From: Psychrobacter sp. M13
Lineage (GTDB): Bacteria > Pseudomonadota > Gammaproteobacteria > Pseudomonadales > Moraxellaceae
Assembly (NCBI RefSeq): GCF_030718935.1
Contig: NZ_CP132194.1
Span: 806,001 to 870,000 of the forward strand
Length of the DNA stretch: 64,000 nt
Reading direction: 5' to 3'
A program made the position numbers and the translations under genes. The notes under the pieces were generated by a model. It did no database searches. It was not told the origin of the DNA and saw only the letters and a program-made list of their open reading frames with translations. Positions 45,634 through 55,393 of the stretch are shown one piece after another (the first letter of the stretch is position 1; every line of letters begins with the position of its first letter).

Positions 45634-46803
45634 ATGAAAATAGCAGTTGCAGGTACTGGATATGTTGGATTATCTAATGCAATGATATTCGCACAACATA
45701 ACGAAGTTGTTGCTATCGATATATTGCCTGAGAAAGTCGAATTATTGAATAATCGTATTTCTCCTATTCAAGATGTAGAAATATCGGAATTTCTAAGTGA
45801 AAAAAACCTAGATTTTAGAGCGACTCTTGATCCAAATGAAGCTTATCAGAACACTGATTTTGTCATTATAGCGACACCTACCAACTATGATGTTAAGACC
45901 AATTACTTTAATACTGATAGTGTCGAGTCAGTTATCAATCAGGTTAAAGAAATTAACCCATTAGCTATAATGATTATCAAATCAACCGTTCCAGTCGGCT
46001 TTACTGAAAATATCAAAAAGCAGTTAGGAACAAACAATATAATTTTCTCTCCAGAGTTTTTGCGTGAGGGCAAGGCGCTTTATGATAACCTATATCCTTC
46101 AAGAATTATTGTAGGAGAAAAGTCTGATAGAGCTCAGTTGTTTGCGAGAATGCTAATAGAAGGGGCAATCAAAAAAGATAGTCCTATATTGTTTACTGAT
46201 TCTACAGAGGCAGAAGCGATTAAGCTGTTTTCTAATACTTACTTAGCTATGCGTGTTGCTTATTTTAACGAGCTTGACACCTATGCTCAATCTTTTGGAT
46301 TGGATACCCGTCAAATCATTGAAGGTGTTTGTTTAGATGATCGTATTGGTAGCCATTATAATAATCCATCATTAGGTTATGGCGGCTATTGTTTGCCCAA
46401 AGATACAAAGCAACTGTTAGCTAATTATGATGAAGTTCCTAATAATATTATAAGAGCTATTGTAGACTCAAATCGTACAAGAAAAGACTTTATTGCAGAT
46501 TCAATTATAGCAATGAGTCCGAAGACAGTTGGTATATATAGATTAGTCATGAAAGAGGGTTCAGATAATTTCAGAGCTTCCGCTATTCAGGGAATAATGA
46601 AACGTATAAAAGCGAAGGGTGTAGAGGTCATAGTATATGAGCCTGTACTAGATGAATCAGAATTTTTTAATTCCAAAGTTTTTAAAGACTTAGAGGAGTT
46701 TAAAAAACTAAGCGATGTTATTGTCACTAATAGATTATCCAGTGATTTAGATGATGTCATGAATAAAGTTTACACTAGGGATATCTTTGGAGGTGACGAA
46801 TGA
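45634..46803 (+). CDS. ugd: UDP-glucose 6-dehydrogenase
   Basis: Oxidises UDP-glucose to UDP-glucuronate. N-terminal [40 protein letters not shown], and the catalytic C253 in [16 protein letters not shown]. The 389 residues equal E. coli Ugd (388), to which the sequence is closest in pattern. Distinct from the TviB-type paralogue at 39866. The stop overlaps the following ATG (ATGA), coupling it to the 4-epimerase. Confidence 0.93.
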   Translation: MKIAVAGTGYVGLSNAMIFAQHNEVVAIDILPEKVELLNNRISPIQDVEISEFLSEKNLDFRATLDPNEAYQNTDFVIIATPTNYDVKTNYFNTDSVESVINQVKEINPLAIMIIKSTVPVGFTENIKKQLGTNNIIFSPEFLREGKALYDNLYPSRIIVGEKSDRAQLFARMLIEGAIKKDSPILFTDSTEAEAIKLFSNTYLAMRVAYFNELDTYAQSFGLDTRQIIEGVCLDDRIGSHYNNPSLGYGGYCLPKDTKQLLANYDEVPNNIIRAIVDSNRTRKDFIADSIIAMSPKTVGIYRLVMKEGSDNFRASAIQGIMKRIKAKGVEVIVYEPVLDESEFFNSKVFKDLEEFKKLSDVIVTNRLSSDLDDVMNKVYTRDIFGGDE

Positions 46804-47822
46804 AAATACTCATTACAGGTGCAGCAGGATTTATCGGTTTTCATCTAATCAAAGCTCTTTTGGAAGCCAACTCATTAGAAAACAAAAATACTATTATTGG
46901 TATTGATAATATTAACGACTATTACGATATATGCTTGAAGCAAGAACGCCTAAAAGTACTTGGCAACCATCCTCAAGCTGAGCTCTTTAAATTTATTAAG
47001 CTTGATCTTGCTAATCGTGAAGCAATGTCCGCTTTATTTGTTGATTATGAGTTTGATATCGTTATAAATCTTGGGGCACAAGCTGGTGTACGCTATTCAA
47101 TTGAAAACCCAAATGCTTACATGGATTCTAATATGGTAGGGTTTTTGAATGTTCTTGAAGGTTGCAGACAGACTAAGGTTAAGCATTTATTATATGCTAG
47201 CTCAAGCTCTGTATATGGGATGAATATTAAGCAACCTTTTAGTACTAATGATCGTGTCGACTATCCTATCAGTTTATATGCTGCTACCAAAAAATCCAAT
47301 GAGCTAATGGCACATACCTACAGTCACTTGTATGATATTCCTACCACTGGTTTACGGTTCTTTACGGTTTATGGACCTTATGGTCGACCTGATATGGCTT
47401 ATTTTTCTTTTACCAAAAAGATACTCGCTGGTGAAACTATTGATGTCTTTAACAATGGTGAGATGAAACGAGATTTTACTTATATCGATGATATCGTCGA
47501 AGGTATAACTCGTCTAATAAATAAAGTACCTACTTCTAAATCATCACTGACCTCGACTGCCACCGCGCCCTATAAAGTCTATAACATCGGTAATAATCAG
47601 CCGATTACGTTACGCCGTTTTATAACCGCTATTGAAAGTGCCTGTGGGAAAAAAGCCCAAGAAAATTTATTACCTATGCAAGCTGGCGATGTGCCTATTA
47701 CCTACGCTGATGTAGATGAACTTATAAACGATATTGATTTTAAGCCTAATACAACTATTGAGGATGGTATCTCAAAGTTTGTTAAATGGTACAGAGACTA
47801 TTACTTAAATAACGCAGAATAA
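46800..47822 (+). CDS. UDP-glucuronate 4-epimerase
   Basis: Extended SDR that converts UDP-GlcA to UDP-Gal[68 protein letters not shown] (Tyr/Lys dyad), [20 protein letters not shown] and [15 protein letters not shown] are the hallmarks of the GlcA 4-epimerase (CapI/Gla) branch. 340 residues. It shares an ATGA overlap with ugd. Confidence 0.88.
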   Translation: MKILITGAAGFIGFHLIKALLEANSLENKNTIIGIDNINDYYDICLKQERLKVLGNHPQAELFKFIKLDLANREAMSALFVDYEFDIVINLGAQAGVRYSIENPNAYMDSNMVGFLNVLEGCRQTKVKHLLYASSSSVYGMNIKQPFSTNDRVDYPISLYAATKKSNELMAHTYSHLYDIPTTGLRFFTVYGPYGRPDMAYFSFTKKILAGETIDVFNNGEMKRDFTYIDDIVEGITRLINKVPTSKSSLTSTATAPYKVYNIGNNQPITLRRFITAIESACGKKAQENLLPMQAGDVPITYADVDELINDIDFKPNTTIEDGISKFVKWYRDYYLNNAE

Positions 47823-47855
47823 TATATTCTCTATTAAATCTAAGAGACTCAAAAT

Positions 47856-48980
47856 ATGAAGATAGTACATATAATAACGGGCCTAAATAACGGTGGTGCA
47901 GAAGGTGTTCTCTATCGTCTAGTCACTCACGATCATGCAAATGAGCATATTGTGATCTCCCTGATGGGTAAAGGAAAATATGGGTCATTATTAAAAGAGC
48001 ATAGTATAGAAACTTATTATTTAGAACTAAGTCGCGGTAAGCTTTCTTTATCTCCACTTATACTATTAAAAAAAATTATCAAAAATGAGAAACCAGATGT
48101 AGTTCAAACCTGGATGTCACATGCAGATTTGATTGGAGGCTTAGTATCCAAGTTATCAGGTCACAAGAACATTGTCTGGAATATTCGACATAGCAACTTG
48201 ACGTTTAGAGCATCTAACATAAAAACAAATGCAGTAGTTATGACTTGTATGGCAGTAAGCAAGATCATTCCTAAGAAAATTATATGTTGTTCAGAGAAGA
48301 CATACAAAGATTATGGTGGACATGGATATCCCAAAAGTAAAATGACCGTGATTAGTAATGGTTATGATTTTGAGAAGTTCAATACGGATATAGAATCGAG
48401 AAACAAAATCAGAAAAGAATTAAATATAGCTGACGATACAAATTTGTTAGGCATGGTAGCTAGATATGATCCTAATAAAAACCATCAGGGTTTACTGCGA
48501 GCTTTGAAATTGGTCAAGGATCACAATAGTAATTTTCAGACTATATTAGTAGGTCGTGATCTTAACAATAATAATGAAAATATTAAATCATTGATAAAAA
48601 ATTTGGAGTTAGAAGATCATATTATTCTACTTGATCAAAGATCGGATATACCTTCTATAATGAATGCTTTAGATGTCAATATTCTGAGTTCTATATCAGG
48701 AGAGGGCTTTCCGAATGTTTTGGCAGAAGCAATGGCTTGTGGAACCTTATGTGTTGCAACAGATATAGGAGACTCAAAAGTTATAATAGATAACTATGGT
48801 TGGATAGTGGAGGCAAATGACGATAAACTACTTGCTGACGCAATATTGAAAGCTTTAGAATTAAAGAAAACTCCTGCCCAGTGGAATAAAATGAAAGTTT
48901 TGGCAAGAAAACATATTACTGATAATTTCAGTATTTCATTAATGATTGAAAGATATAATAAGGTTTGGAGTAGCATTTAA
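47856..48980 (+). CDS. GT4-type glycosyltransferase
   Basis: GT-B transferase of family 4: N-terminal HIITGLNNGGAEGVLYRLV (acceptor/glycine loop), and the C-terminal donor domain with LLGMVARYDPNKNHQGLLRAL and the E-x7-E-type motif SGEGFPNVLAEAMACGTLCVATDIGD near 280-303. 374 residues, cytosolic face of the membrane. One of two non-initiating transferases in the locus, presumably adding a uronic acid. The sugar specificity cannot be read from sequence. Confidence 0.88.
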   Translation: MKIVHIITGLNNGGAEGVLYRLVTHDHANEHIVISLMGKGKYGSLLKEHSIETYYLELSRGKLSLSPLILLKKIIKNEKPDVVQTWMSHADLIGGLVSKLSGHKNIVWNIRHSNLTFRASNIKTNAVVMTCMAVSKIIPKKIICCSEKTYKDYGGHGYPKSKMTVISNGYDFEKFNTDIESRNKIRKELNIADDTNLLGMVARYDPNKNHQGLLRALKLVKDHNSNFQTILVGRDLNNNNENIKSLIKNLELEDHIILLDQRSDIPSIMNALDVNILSSISGEGFPNVLAEAMACGTLCVATDIGDSKVIIDNYGWIVEANDDKLLADAILKALELKKTPAQWNKMKVLARKHITDNFSISLMIERYNKVWSSI

Positions 48981-49010
48981 AGCTAATACAATTATTGAGG
49001 AGTTTTTTAA

Positions 49011-50360
49011 ATGTCGATTAAAGAAAAGATAGTCTTATTGAGCCCTTATATATTTCAGAATACTGCAATCACAGCTTACAATACCTATCAGTATAAAATT
49101 CGACATAGTGGGAAATATAAGTATTTTCGAAAATATTATTCTAAAGTTGAAAACTTCAGTCAAGATAAACTTGATAAAGAAGTAGCCAAGAAGAAAAAAA
49201 GTTTTTTTAGTTTTGTTAAAAAAAATTCAAGTTGGTATAAAAACTATGATTTTTCAGCTCTAACATCTAATAAGGTATTGAATAAACGAGATATTGTAAA
49301 TAACTTAGACAGTATAAAAACCTTAAGTGAGAACCGAGGCCTAATCAGTCTTACTGGTGGTACAACTGGCGCTTCAATGAAAGTTATCTATACTAAAAGT
49401 GATTTACAAGAACGTTTTGCAATACTTGATCATTTTAGAGCTCAGCATGGTTATGAGCTAGGTAAAAAAACGGCTTGGTTTTCAGGTAAAAATCTTATAT
49501 CTGAGAATGATATTAACAAAGGAATTTGTTCTCATTATGATTTCATAAATAAAATTCGCTTCTATTCAACCTTTCACATCAATAGTAATAATTTTGATAT
49601 TTATTGGGACTCTTTAAATAAGTTTTCTCCTGAATTTATTGTTGGCTTTCCTTCGAGCGTCTATGAATTATGTCAAATTGCCGACAGTCGTGGATTGCGT
49701 ATTAAAAACAAAGTGCAAGTGTTTTTCCCAACAGCAGAAACCGTACTTCCCAAACACCGGGAGGTTATCAGTAGAGTCCTTGGCTGTAAACTAGTAGATC
49801 AGTATGCTTCTTCCGAAGGCGCACCTTTCATTTTAGAATGTAAGCAAGGAAGGTTACATATACATCCTCTTACAGGTATATTCGAAGTAGTTGATAAGGA
49901 CATGCAACCTTCTCAGGAGGGTGAAATACTAGTTACGTCTTTTACTACTCATGGCACTCCTTTAGTGAGATACCGTATTGGTGATAGTATTAAGATGGCT
50001 ACAACTGATTTGAAGTGTAGTTGTGGATCACTATTTCCACTAGTAGAAAGAATTGAGGGTCGTGCCTCTGATTACATTCTCTCACCGACCCATGGTAAAG
50101 TTAATTTAGGTAATATCAGTAATAGTACCAAAGATATTAAAGGGATTATTAACTTTCAAGTTATCCAAGAAGATCTTTCTCATGTGACCATTTTAGTGAC
50201 TGCTACTAAATACTTTACTAACAGTCAAAAGAAAAACTTTCTAGCAGCTTTAGAAGAAAGATTTGGATCTAAAATGTCAATTAGTTTAAAAGTAGTAGAT
50301 GAAATACCTACTGAGAAAAGTGGCAAATTTCGGATAGTTAAAAACTTACTAGAGAATTAG
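49011..50360 (+). CDS. PaaK/CapK-like adenylate-forming enzyme (first of two)
   Basis: Member of the ANL superfamily close to phenylacetate-CoA ligase and CapK. P-loop SLTGGTTGASMKV (about 113-125), VDQYASSEGAPFI, TPLVRYRIGDSIKM, RIEGRASDYI, and a late lysine in EKSGKFRIVKN. The core motifs are intact, so it probably activates a carboxylic acid as acyl-AMP. Its partner or acceptor is unknown; such genes occur in capsule loci. The N-terminus (about 1-60) is basic and rich in Tyr/Lys. GAGGAG lies ten bases before ATG 49011. A+T-rich. 449 residues. About 20% of its length is alike in pattern with the second copy at 54058. Confidence 0.8.
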   Translation: MSIKEKIVLLSPYIFQNTAITAYNTYQYKIRHSGKYKYFRKYYSKVENFSQDKLDKEVAKKKKSFFSFVKKNSSWYKNYDFSALTSNKVLNKRDIVNNLDSIKTLSENRGLISLTGGTTGASMKVIYTKSDLQERFAILDHFRAQHGYELGKKTAWFSGKNLISENDINKGICSHYDFINKIRFYSTFHINSNNFDIYWDSLNKFSPEFIVGFPSSVYELCQIADSRGLRIKNKVQVFFPTAETVLPKHREVISRVLGCKLVDQYASSEGAPFILECKQGRLHIHPLTGIFEVVDKDMQPSQEGEILVTSFTTHGTPLVRYRIGDSIKMATTDLKCSCGSLFPLVERIEGRASDYILSPTHGKVNLGNISNSTKDIKGIINFQVIQEDLSHVTILVTATKYFTNSQKKNFLAALEERFGSKMSISLKVVDEIPTEKSGKFRIVKNLLEN

Positions 50361-50528
50361 TATATTTAAGCATCTACTGCCTCTTAGCTACTTAGAAAAA
50401 GGTAAATTAGCGATACTTGGAAGAGACATTGAGTAGTAATATGACTTATAAGCCTAATATAGTTAAGAATATATTGAATAAAAGAATCTGTAAGTTTAGA
50501 ATCACAAAAATAAATTAGGTTAGCTAGC

Positions 50529-51674
50529 ATGATTATATACCGTGACTTCAGTTTCACTCAAAATATGCTTAGTATGGTTATACTTATAGCTGCCTACTTT
50601 TTATTGTTTATTATAGGAGTTAAGCGAAAGAAAGATATACTAATTGTTTCATTAATCTACTTTTGGCATAGTATTTTTTCATTTACTTATTTTATTTTAA
50701 CTAGTCGCCCTGGAGCACTAGCTGATTCTTTAAAGTATTTTAGGATATCTAAAGGTGATTTAGATTATCCTTTCTATCCGGGCTCTCCATTTGTATACTT
50801 ATTTAGTAGAACTTTTTCTAAGGGTCTTGACTTCAGTTACTTGAATACCACCCTGATTTATAACTTTATAGGAAGTTTAGGTATAGTTCTATTTTACTTA
50901 TCTATTAAAAAGTATTTTAATACGATATCTAAATATTGGTTAATGTTCTTATTTGTACCCTCTATGAGTTATTGGAGCTCAGGTCTAGGCAAAGATGCTT
51001 TCTCGTTTTTATCTGTATGCCTGTTAATATATGCAACAACCTCTAATAGTAAATTCAAACTCCTAATTTTAGCTCTATCTTTTTTTATAATGTTTATGGT
51101 ACGACCGCATGTAGCATTTGCTATGCTCGTATCTTTCGTTGTCTACTTTATTATACAATCAAAAGCACATATACTATTTAAAGCATCGACATTGCCAATT
51201 ATTAGTATCTTTGCGGTAGTATCATTAAACTTTGTTCAAGAGTATGCTGGTCTCGATGAAGCGTCTCTAGACGGCATTGGCGATTATTACGAGTCACGTT
51301 CAGGGTTTAATATGCAAGGGGGATCATCGATTGATACTTCCTCAATGATACTGCCTGTTAAAATGTTCTCCTATATTTTCAGGCCTTTCCCTTTTGAGGC
51401 GCATAGTTTAATAGCATTCATAGCTAGTATTGAAAACAGTCTTCTTTTAATAACAATTACATATATAGTTTATAAAGCTAAAGGCTCTTTTACAGTTATA
51501 ATTAAGAATGAGAATCTTTGGCTACTTTTGTACGTTATAATCACATGGATTATGCTTTCCTATGGCTTAAAAAACCTGGGTATTGCAGCTCGTCAAAAAT
51601 GGATGTTCATGCCTGTGATTATTTATTTATTATTAACTATGCACTCTAACTCTAAAATAAGAAGGCTGCACTGA
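50529..51674 (+). CDS. wzy: Repeat-unit polymerase Wzy
   Basis: 381 residues with roughly ten membrane helices and a large loop (about 235-275, EYAGLDEASLDGIGDYYESR) near MILPVKMFSYIFRPFPFEAH. The pattern FMVRPHVAFAMLVS and RQKWMFMPVIIYLLL is common in Wzy/EpsG polymerases. Identification rests on topology, size and position among wzx and transferase genes. It is poorly conserved, as Wzy always is. The 168 bases before it carry no gene. Confidence 0.78.
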   Translation: MIIYRDFSFTQNMLSMVILIAAYFLLFIIGVKRKKDILIVSLIYFWHSIFSFTYFILTSRPGALADSLKYFRISKGDLDYPFYPGSPFVYLFSRTFSKGLDFSYLNTTLIYNFIGSLGIVLFYLSIKKYFNTISKYWLMFLFVPSMSYWSSGLGKDAFSFLSVCLLIYATTSNSKFKLLILALSFFIMFMVRPHVAFAMLVSFVVYFIIQSKAHILFKASTLPIISIFAVVSLNFVQEYAGLDEASLDGIGDYYESRSGFNMQGGSSIDTSSMILPVKMFSYIFRPFPFEAHSLIAFIASIENSLLLITITYIVYKAKGSFTVIIKNENLWLLLYVIITWIMLSYGLKNLGIAARQKWMFMPVIIYLLLTMHSNSKIRRLH

Positions 51675-51679
51675 AACTT

Positions 51680-52816
51680 ATGAAATTTTTAGTTATAGCT
51701 AGTCACCCAGTATCAGTTTTAAAGTTCCGTGGCCATTTAATTCAGGCCCTTAAGAATAAAGGTTGTGAAATTCATATAGCCACGCCCCTTCTTAAAAGTT
51801 ACCCTAAGGTTTCAAAGGAACTAAAGTCTTTAGGCTACATTACTCATAATATCCCTATGCAGCGCACAGGGACTAACCCTTTAGCTGACGCAAAAACGTT
51901 AAAGTCTCTCTATACTCTAATGAGAGATATTAAACCTACATACGTTCTGGCTTATACTATCAAGCCTGTCATTTATGGAACGTTAGCCGCATGGGCAGCT
52001 AAAGTACCTCATAGGTTTGCCCTAATTACTGGGCTTGGTTATGCTTTTCAGCAAGTAGAAGAGACCGGTAAGAGAAATTATTTTCAAAAAATTATTCACG
52101 AGCTATATCGCCAAGCTCTATCCAAAACGGATAAAGTGTTTTTCCAGAACCCAGATGATCTTAATCTGTTTAAACAGCTTAAGTTAATTAGTAATAAAAC
52201 ACCTACTACAATCGTTAATGGCTCTGGTGTCGATACCTCCGAATACAATATAGCACCATTGCCTGTCAGTAATAAACAACCTGAAATTAGGTTCTTACTA
52301 ATCGCGCGCTTATTGGCTGATAAAGGGATACGTGAATATGCAAACGCTGCGAAAATAATTAAAAACAAATACCCTGAAGTTAACTTTGATTTAGTTGGGC
52401 TAATAGATTCAAACCCAACTGCTATTTCACAGCAAGAGCTCGATGAGTGGGTAGATCAAGGCTTGCTTAATTTCTGGGGTCGCTTAGATGATGTTAGACC
52501 TGCGATTGCTGCAAGCTCTATCTATGTACTCCCCTCTTATCGCGAAGGGACACCTCGCACAGTATTAGAAGCGATGTCAATGGGAAGACCCGTAATAACG
52601 ACTGATGCGCCTGGCTGTCGCGAAACTGTGGTTGATAGCTATAATGGATACTTAGTACCTGTCAAATCCGTAGACGGACTTGTGAAGGCAATGGAAGAAT
52701 TCATACTTAACCCGGAGCTTATCAGCACAATGGGCAAAGCTTCACGTAAGATCGCAGAAGATAAATTTGATGTTCATAGCGTCAACAACATTATGATAAA
52801 TGAGATGAATTTATAA
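51680..52816 (+). CDS. GT4-type glycosyltransferase, PglA-like
   Basis: GT-B transferase with N-terminal FLVIASHPVSVLKFRGHLIQ, the middle YTIKPVIYGTLAAWAAKVPH, GLGYAFQQVEETGKRNY, and C-terminal PSYREGTPRTVLEAMSMGRPVI (E-x7-E, about 288-309). Close relatives sit next to PglC-type initiating enzymes and add the second sugar to undecaprenyl-PP-QuiNAc4NAc, often GalNAc in the Campylobacter pathway. Here GalNAcA would be the analogous donor. 378 residues; the ATG is five bases after the wzy stop. Confidence 0.86.
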   Translation: MKFLVIASHPVSVLKFRGHLIQALKNKGCEIHIATPLLKSYPKVSKELKSLGYITHNIPMQRTGTNPLADAKTLKSLYTLMRDIKPTYVLAYTIKPVIYGTLAAWAAKVPHRFALITGLGYAFQQVEETGKRNYFQKIIHELYRQALSKTDKVFFQNPDDLNLFKQLKLISNKTPTTIVNGSGVDTSEYNIAPLPVSNKQPEIRFLLIARLLADKGIREYANAAKIIKNKYPEVNFDLVGLIDSNPTAISQQELDEWVDQGLLNFWGRLDDVRPAIAASSIYVLPSYREGTPRTVLEAMSMGRPVITTDAPGCRETVVDSYNGYLVPVKSVDGLVKAMEEFILNPELISTMGKASRKIAEDKFDVHSVNNIMINEMNL

Positions 52817-52835
52817 GATAGTAATAGGATTGATA

Positions 52836-53432
52836 ATGCTTAAAAGATTAATAGATATAACCGCGAGCAGCGCTGCATTAGTAACGCTATCTCCTGTACT
52901 AGCCGTTACTGCTTATAAAGTTAAAAAGAACTTAGGGTCACCTATTCTATTCAAGCAAACTCGACCTGGACTCCACGGTGAGCCATTTGAGATGATAAAA
53001 TTCCGCACTATGCTTGATGCTTATGATAATGAAGGTAATCCTTTGCCCAACGAGCAGAGGTATACCAAGTTCGGCAACTTCTTACGTTCCACAAGCCTTG
53101 ATGAGCTACCTGAGTTGTGGAATGTCATCAAAGGAGATATGAGTCTAGTTGGGCCGCGTCCTCTATTAATGGAATATCTGCCCTTATATAACGAAACGCA
53201 AGCTCGTCGTCACAATGTTCGTCCAGGAGTCTCAGGCTGGGCTCAAGTAAATGGACGTAATGCAATTAGTTGGGAAGAAAAGTTTGAGCTAGATACTTGG
53301 TACGTAGAGAACCAAAGCTTACTAATTGATCTAAAAGTCATCTTTTTAACTCTAAAAAAAGTTATCATAAGAGAAGGCGTAAATGCTAGTGAGAATGTCT
53401 CTATGACTAGATTTACAGGAAGTAGAGACTAA
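52836..53432 (+). CDS. pglC: Initiating sugar-phosphate transferase, PglC-like
   Basis: Monotopic polyprenol-phosphate sugar transferase that loads the first sugar, probably QuiNAc4NAc-1-P, onto undecaprenyl phosphate. Short form (198 residues): re-entrant helix LKRLIDITASSAALVTLSPV, FKQTRPGLHGEPFEMIKFRTM, and the catalytic region STSLDELPELWNVIKGDMSL followed by VGPRPLLMEY (Asp-Glu dyad). RPGVSGWAQVNGRN is also typical. AGGA six bases before ATG 52836 fixes the start over the TTG 52830. The same enzyme type is called WeeH/ItrB in Acinetobacter. Confidence 0.92.
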   Translation: MLKRLIDITASSAALVTLSPVLAVTAYKVKKNLGSPILFKQTRPGLHGEPFEMIKFRTMLDAYDNEGNPLPNEQRYTKFGNFLRSTSLDELPELWNVIKGDMSLVGPRPLLMEYLPLYNETQARRHNVRPGVSGWAQVNGRNAISWEEKFELDTWYVENQSLLIDLKVIFLTLKKVIIREGVNASENVSMTRFTGSRD

Positions 53433-53433
53433 T

Positions 53434-54048
53434 ATGTTAGCCATTTTAGGAGCTAGTGGTCATGGCAAGGTGCTAGCAGATATAGCAGAGCTTACGGGAT
53501 GGAGTAGTATTGAGTTCTTCGACGATGCTTGGCCTGATAATCAACATAATGGTGTGTGGCAGATAGTCGGAAATACTGAAGATTTGCTAGATAACTTAGA
53601 AAGTTATAAAGGCGTGATTGTCGCTATCGGTAACAATAAGATTAGACAACAAAAACTACTGCAATTACACAGTGCTCAGGCGAATATTGTTTCATTAATT
53701 CATCCTTCTGCAACCGTAAGCAAATATACTAAAATCGGTCTAGGATCTGTTGTTGTCGCTGGTGCGGTAATTAATCCAGACTGTATTATTGGTCTAGGTG
53801 CTATTATTAATACCTGTAGCAGCGTAGGACATGATTGCACTCTTGGAGATGCGGTACACATTTGTCCTGGTGCTAGAATAGCAGGCGGTACTCATATAAG
53901 CGATCGTGCATGGATAGGGGTTGGTTCAAGTGTCCGTCAGCTTATTACGATAGGTGAGGATGCCGTCATTGGTGCAGGAGCAGCTGTAGTTCAAGATGTT
54001 TTACCAAATATAACCGTTGTTGGTGTACCTGCAAGACCTAAACCATAG
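53434..54048 (+). CDS. pglD: UDP-4-amino-sugar acetyltransferase, PglD-like
   Basis: N-acetylates the C4 amine of UDP-QuiNAc-4-amine, completing UDP-diacetylbacillosamine. N-terminal Rossmann-like domain (LAILGASGHGKVLADIAE), then a left-handed beta-helix of hexapeptide repeats with catalytic H133 in SSVGHDCTLG and a C-terminal VVQDVLPNITVVGVPARP. 204 residues. It starts one base after pglC ends. Confidence 0.92.
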   Translation: MLAILGASGHGKVLADIAELTGWSSIEFFDDAWPDNQHNGVWQIVGNTEDLLDNLESYKGVIVAIGNNKIRQQKLLQLHSAQANIVSLIHPSATVSKYTKIGLGSVVVAGAVINPDCIIGLGAIINTCSSVGHDCTLGDAVHICPGARIAGGTHISDRAWIGVGSSVRQLITIGEDAVIGAGAAVVQDVLPNITVVGVPARPKP

Positions 54049-54057
54049 GAACATTAA

Positions 54058-55317
54058 ATGAACATTAGAAAGTTAGTATATATAGTCAAAGACCAACTAA
54101 AAAATGGCTCATTAAACGCAAACTTGGCAGATCTAACAAGCCAATTCAATCATTTCTTCCCTGCCCAACCTTCGCGATTACAAGCTATTACACAGTATGC
54201 TGTGGAAAACACGCCTTACTATGATACCTACAAAAAATATAATGACTTTAAAGATTATCCTGTATTAGATAAGTCTGTAATTAAGCGGAATTACGATGAT
54301 TTTATATCTATTCCTTATAAAGACTGCATCGACTCTTTGCACAAAGTAACGACAAGTGGTTCTTATGGCACTCCTTTTACCTTTTATTTAAACTCTGAAA
54401 AGCGTCGTAAAATAATTGCTGAGATATATTACTTTGGAAAAAGTAGTAATTTCGATTTAGGGGTAAAACATGCTCATATTATGGCTCAGAAAAAACCAAA
54501 GTTTTTACAATTACTACAGAACCAAGTAACTATTACAGTAAAAGACTTAACTGAGGAATGGTGCAGAGAATCAATCCAAACTATTAAAAACAAAAAAGTT
54601 AAAGTTATTATAGGTTATCCATCTGCTATTTCTCGATTAGCAATTTATTTAGAGAGAAAAAATATTATTTTACCTATGGATGGTATTATTACAGTATCTG
54701 AGGTGCTAACTAGTGATATGCGTCAAACAATAACTAAGAGTTTTAAATGTAATCCTGTAAGTAGATATACAACCAATGAGTTCGGTGTCTTAGGTATCGA
54801 AGATTTAACTGGTGATTTCTTTTCTTTGAATCAGTGTAATTTCTTAATCGAAATACTATCTCTTGACAATAACCAACCTGTTGAGATGGGTGATATTGGT
54901 AGGATTGTAGTAACGGATTTATTTAATAAATCAATGCCTTTAATTCGCTATGACACTGGTGATTTAGCTAAACCTTCTGAAATAAGAAAAGGTATAGTTA
55001 CTAAAATAGAGAGTGTTGAAGGTAGAAGACTCGCTGTAATTCGAAATACAAACGGTGAAACGGTTTCTTCCTTCGAGATTAATAAATCTTTAATTGGTCT
55101 CAGTAACATTGTTCAATATCAGTTCTCACAAGAGCACAAATTATTATATAAATTAAAACTAGTCATAGATGGAGAAGTCGATGAAGCGCAAATTATTAAG
55201 ATCTATAAGGACATCCTAGGTTCTGATGCCCAAATAGTTATAGATTTTGTTGAAGATATTCCGCCTCAGAGAAGTGGTAAAAGACCTTACATATTGCAAA
55301 ATTATTATAATGAATAA
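54058..55317 (+). CDS. PaaK/CapK-like adenylate-forming enzyme (second of two)
   Basis: ANL-type ligase related to the gene at 49011: TTSGSYGTPFTFYLN (P-loop, about 99-113), VKVIIGYPSAISRL, SRYTTNEFGVLG, MPLIRYDTGDLAK, VEGRRLAV, and a late PPQRSGKRPYI. In the adenylation motif the second Thr/Gly pattern differs from the first copy. It is A+T-rich and splits the otherwise contiguous pglC-pglD from the pglE-like gene, so it looks inserted. Substrate unknown. AGGAA precedes ATG 54058. 419 residues. Confidence 0.78.
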   Translation: MNIRKLVYIVKDQLKNGSLNANLADLTSQFNHFFPAQPSRLQAITQYAVENTPYYDTYKKYNDFKDYPVLDKSVIKRNYDDFISIPYKDCIDSLHKVTTSGSYGTPFTFYLNSEKRRKIIAEIYYFGKSSNFDLGVKHAHIMAQKKPKFLQLLQNQVTITVKDLTEEWCRESIQTIKNKKVKVIIGYPSAISRLAIYLERKNIILPMDGIITVSEVLTSDMRQTITKSFKCNPVSRYTTNEFGVLGIEDLTGDFFSLNQCNFLIEILSLDNNQPVEMGDIGRIVVTDLFNKSMPLIRYDTGDLAKPSEIRKGIVTKIESVEGRRLAVIRNTNGETVSSFEINKSLIGLSNIVQYQFSQEHKLLYKLKLVIDGEVDEAQIIKIYKDILGSDAQIVIDFVEDIPPQRSGKRPYILQNYYNE

Positions 55318-55393
55318 ACTTATTTTTAATCCCTATACTGTTTCTCTATGAATAGAAATCAGTACTTATGAAATAAAAGGTAACCATTTTGCT

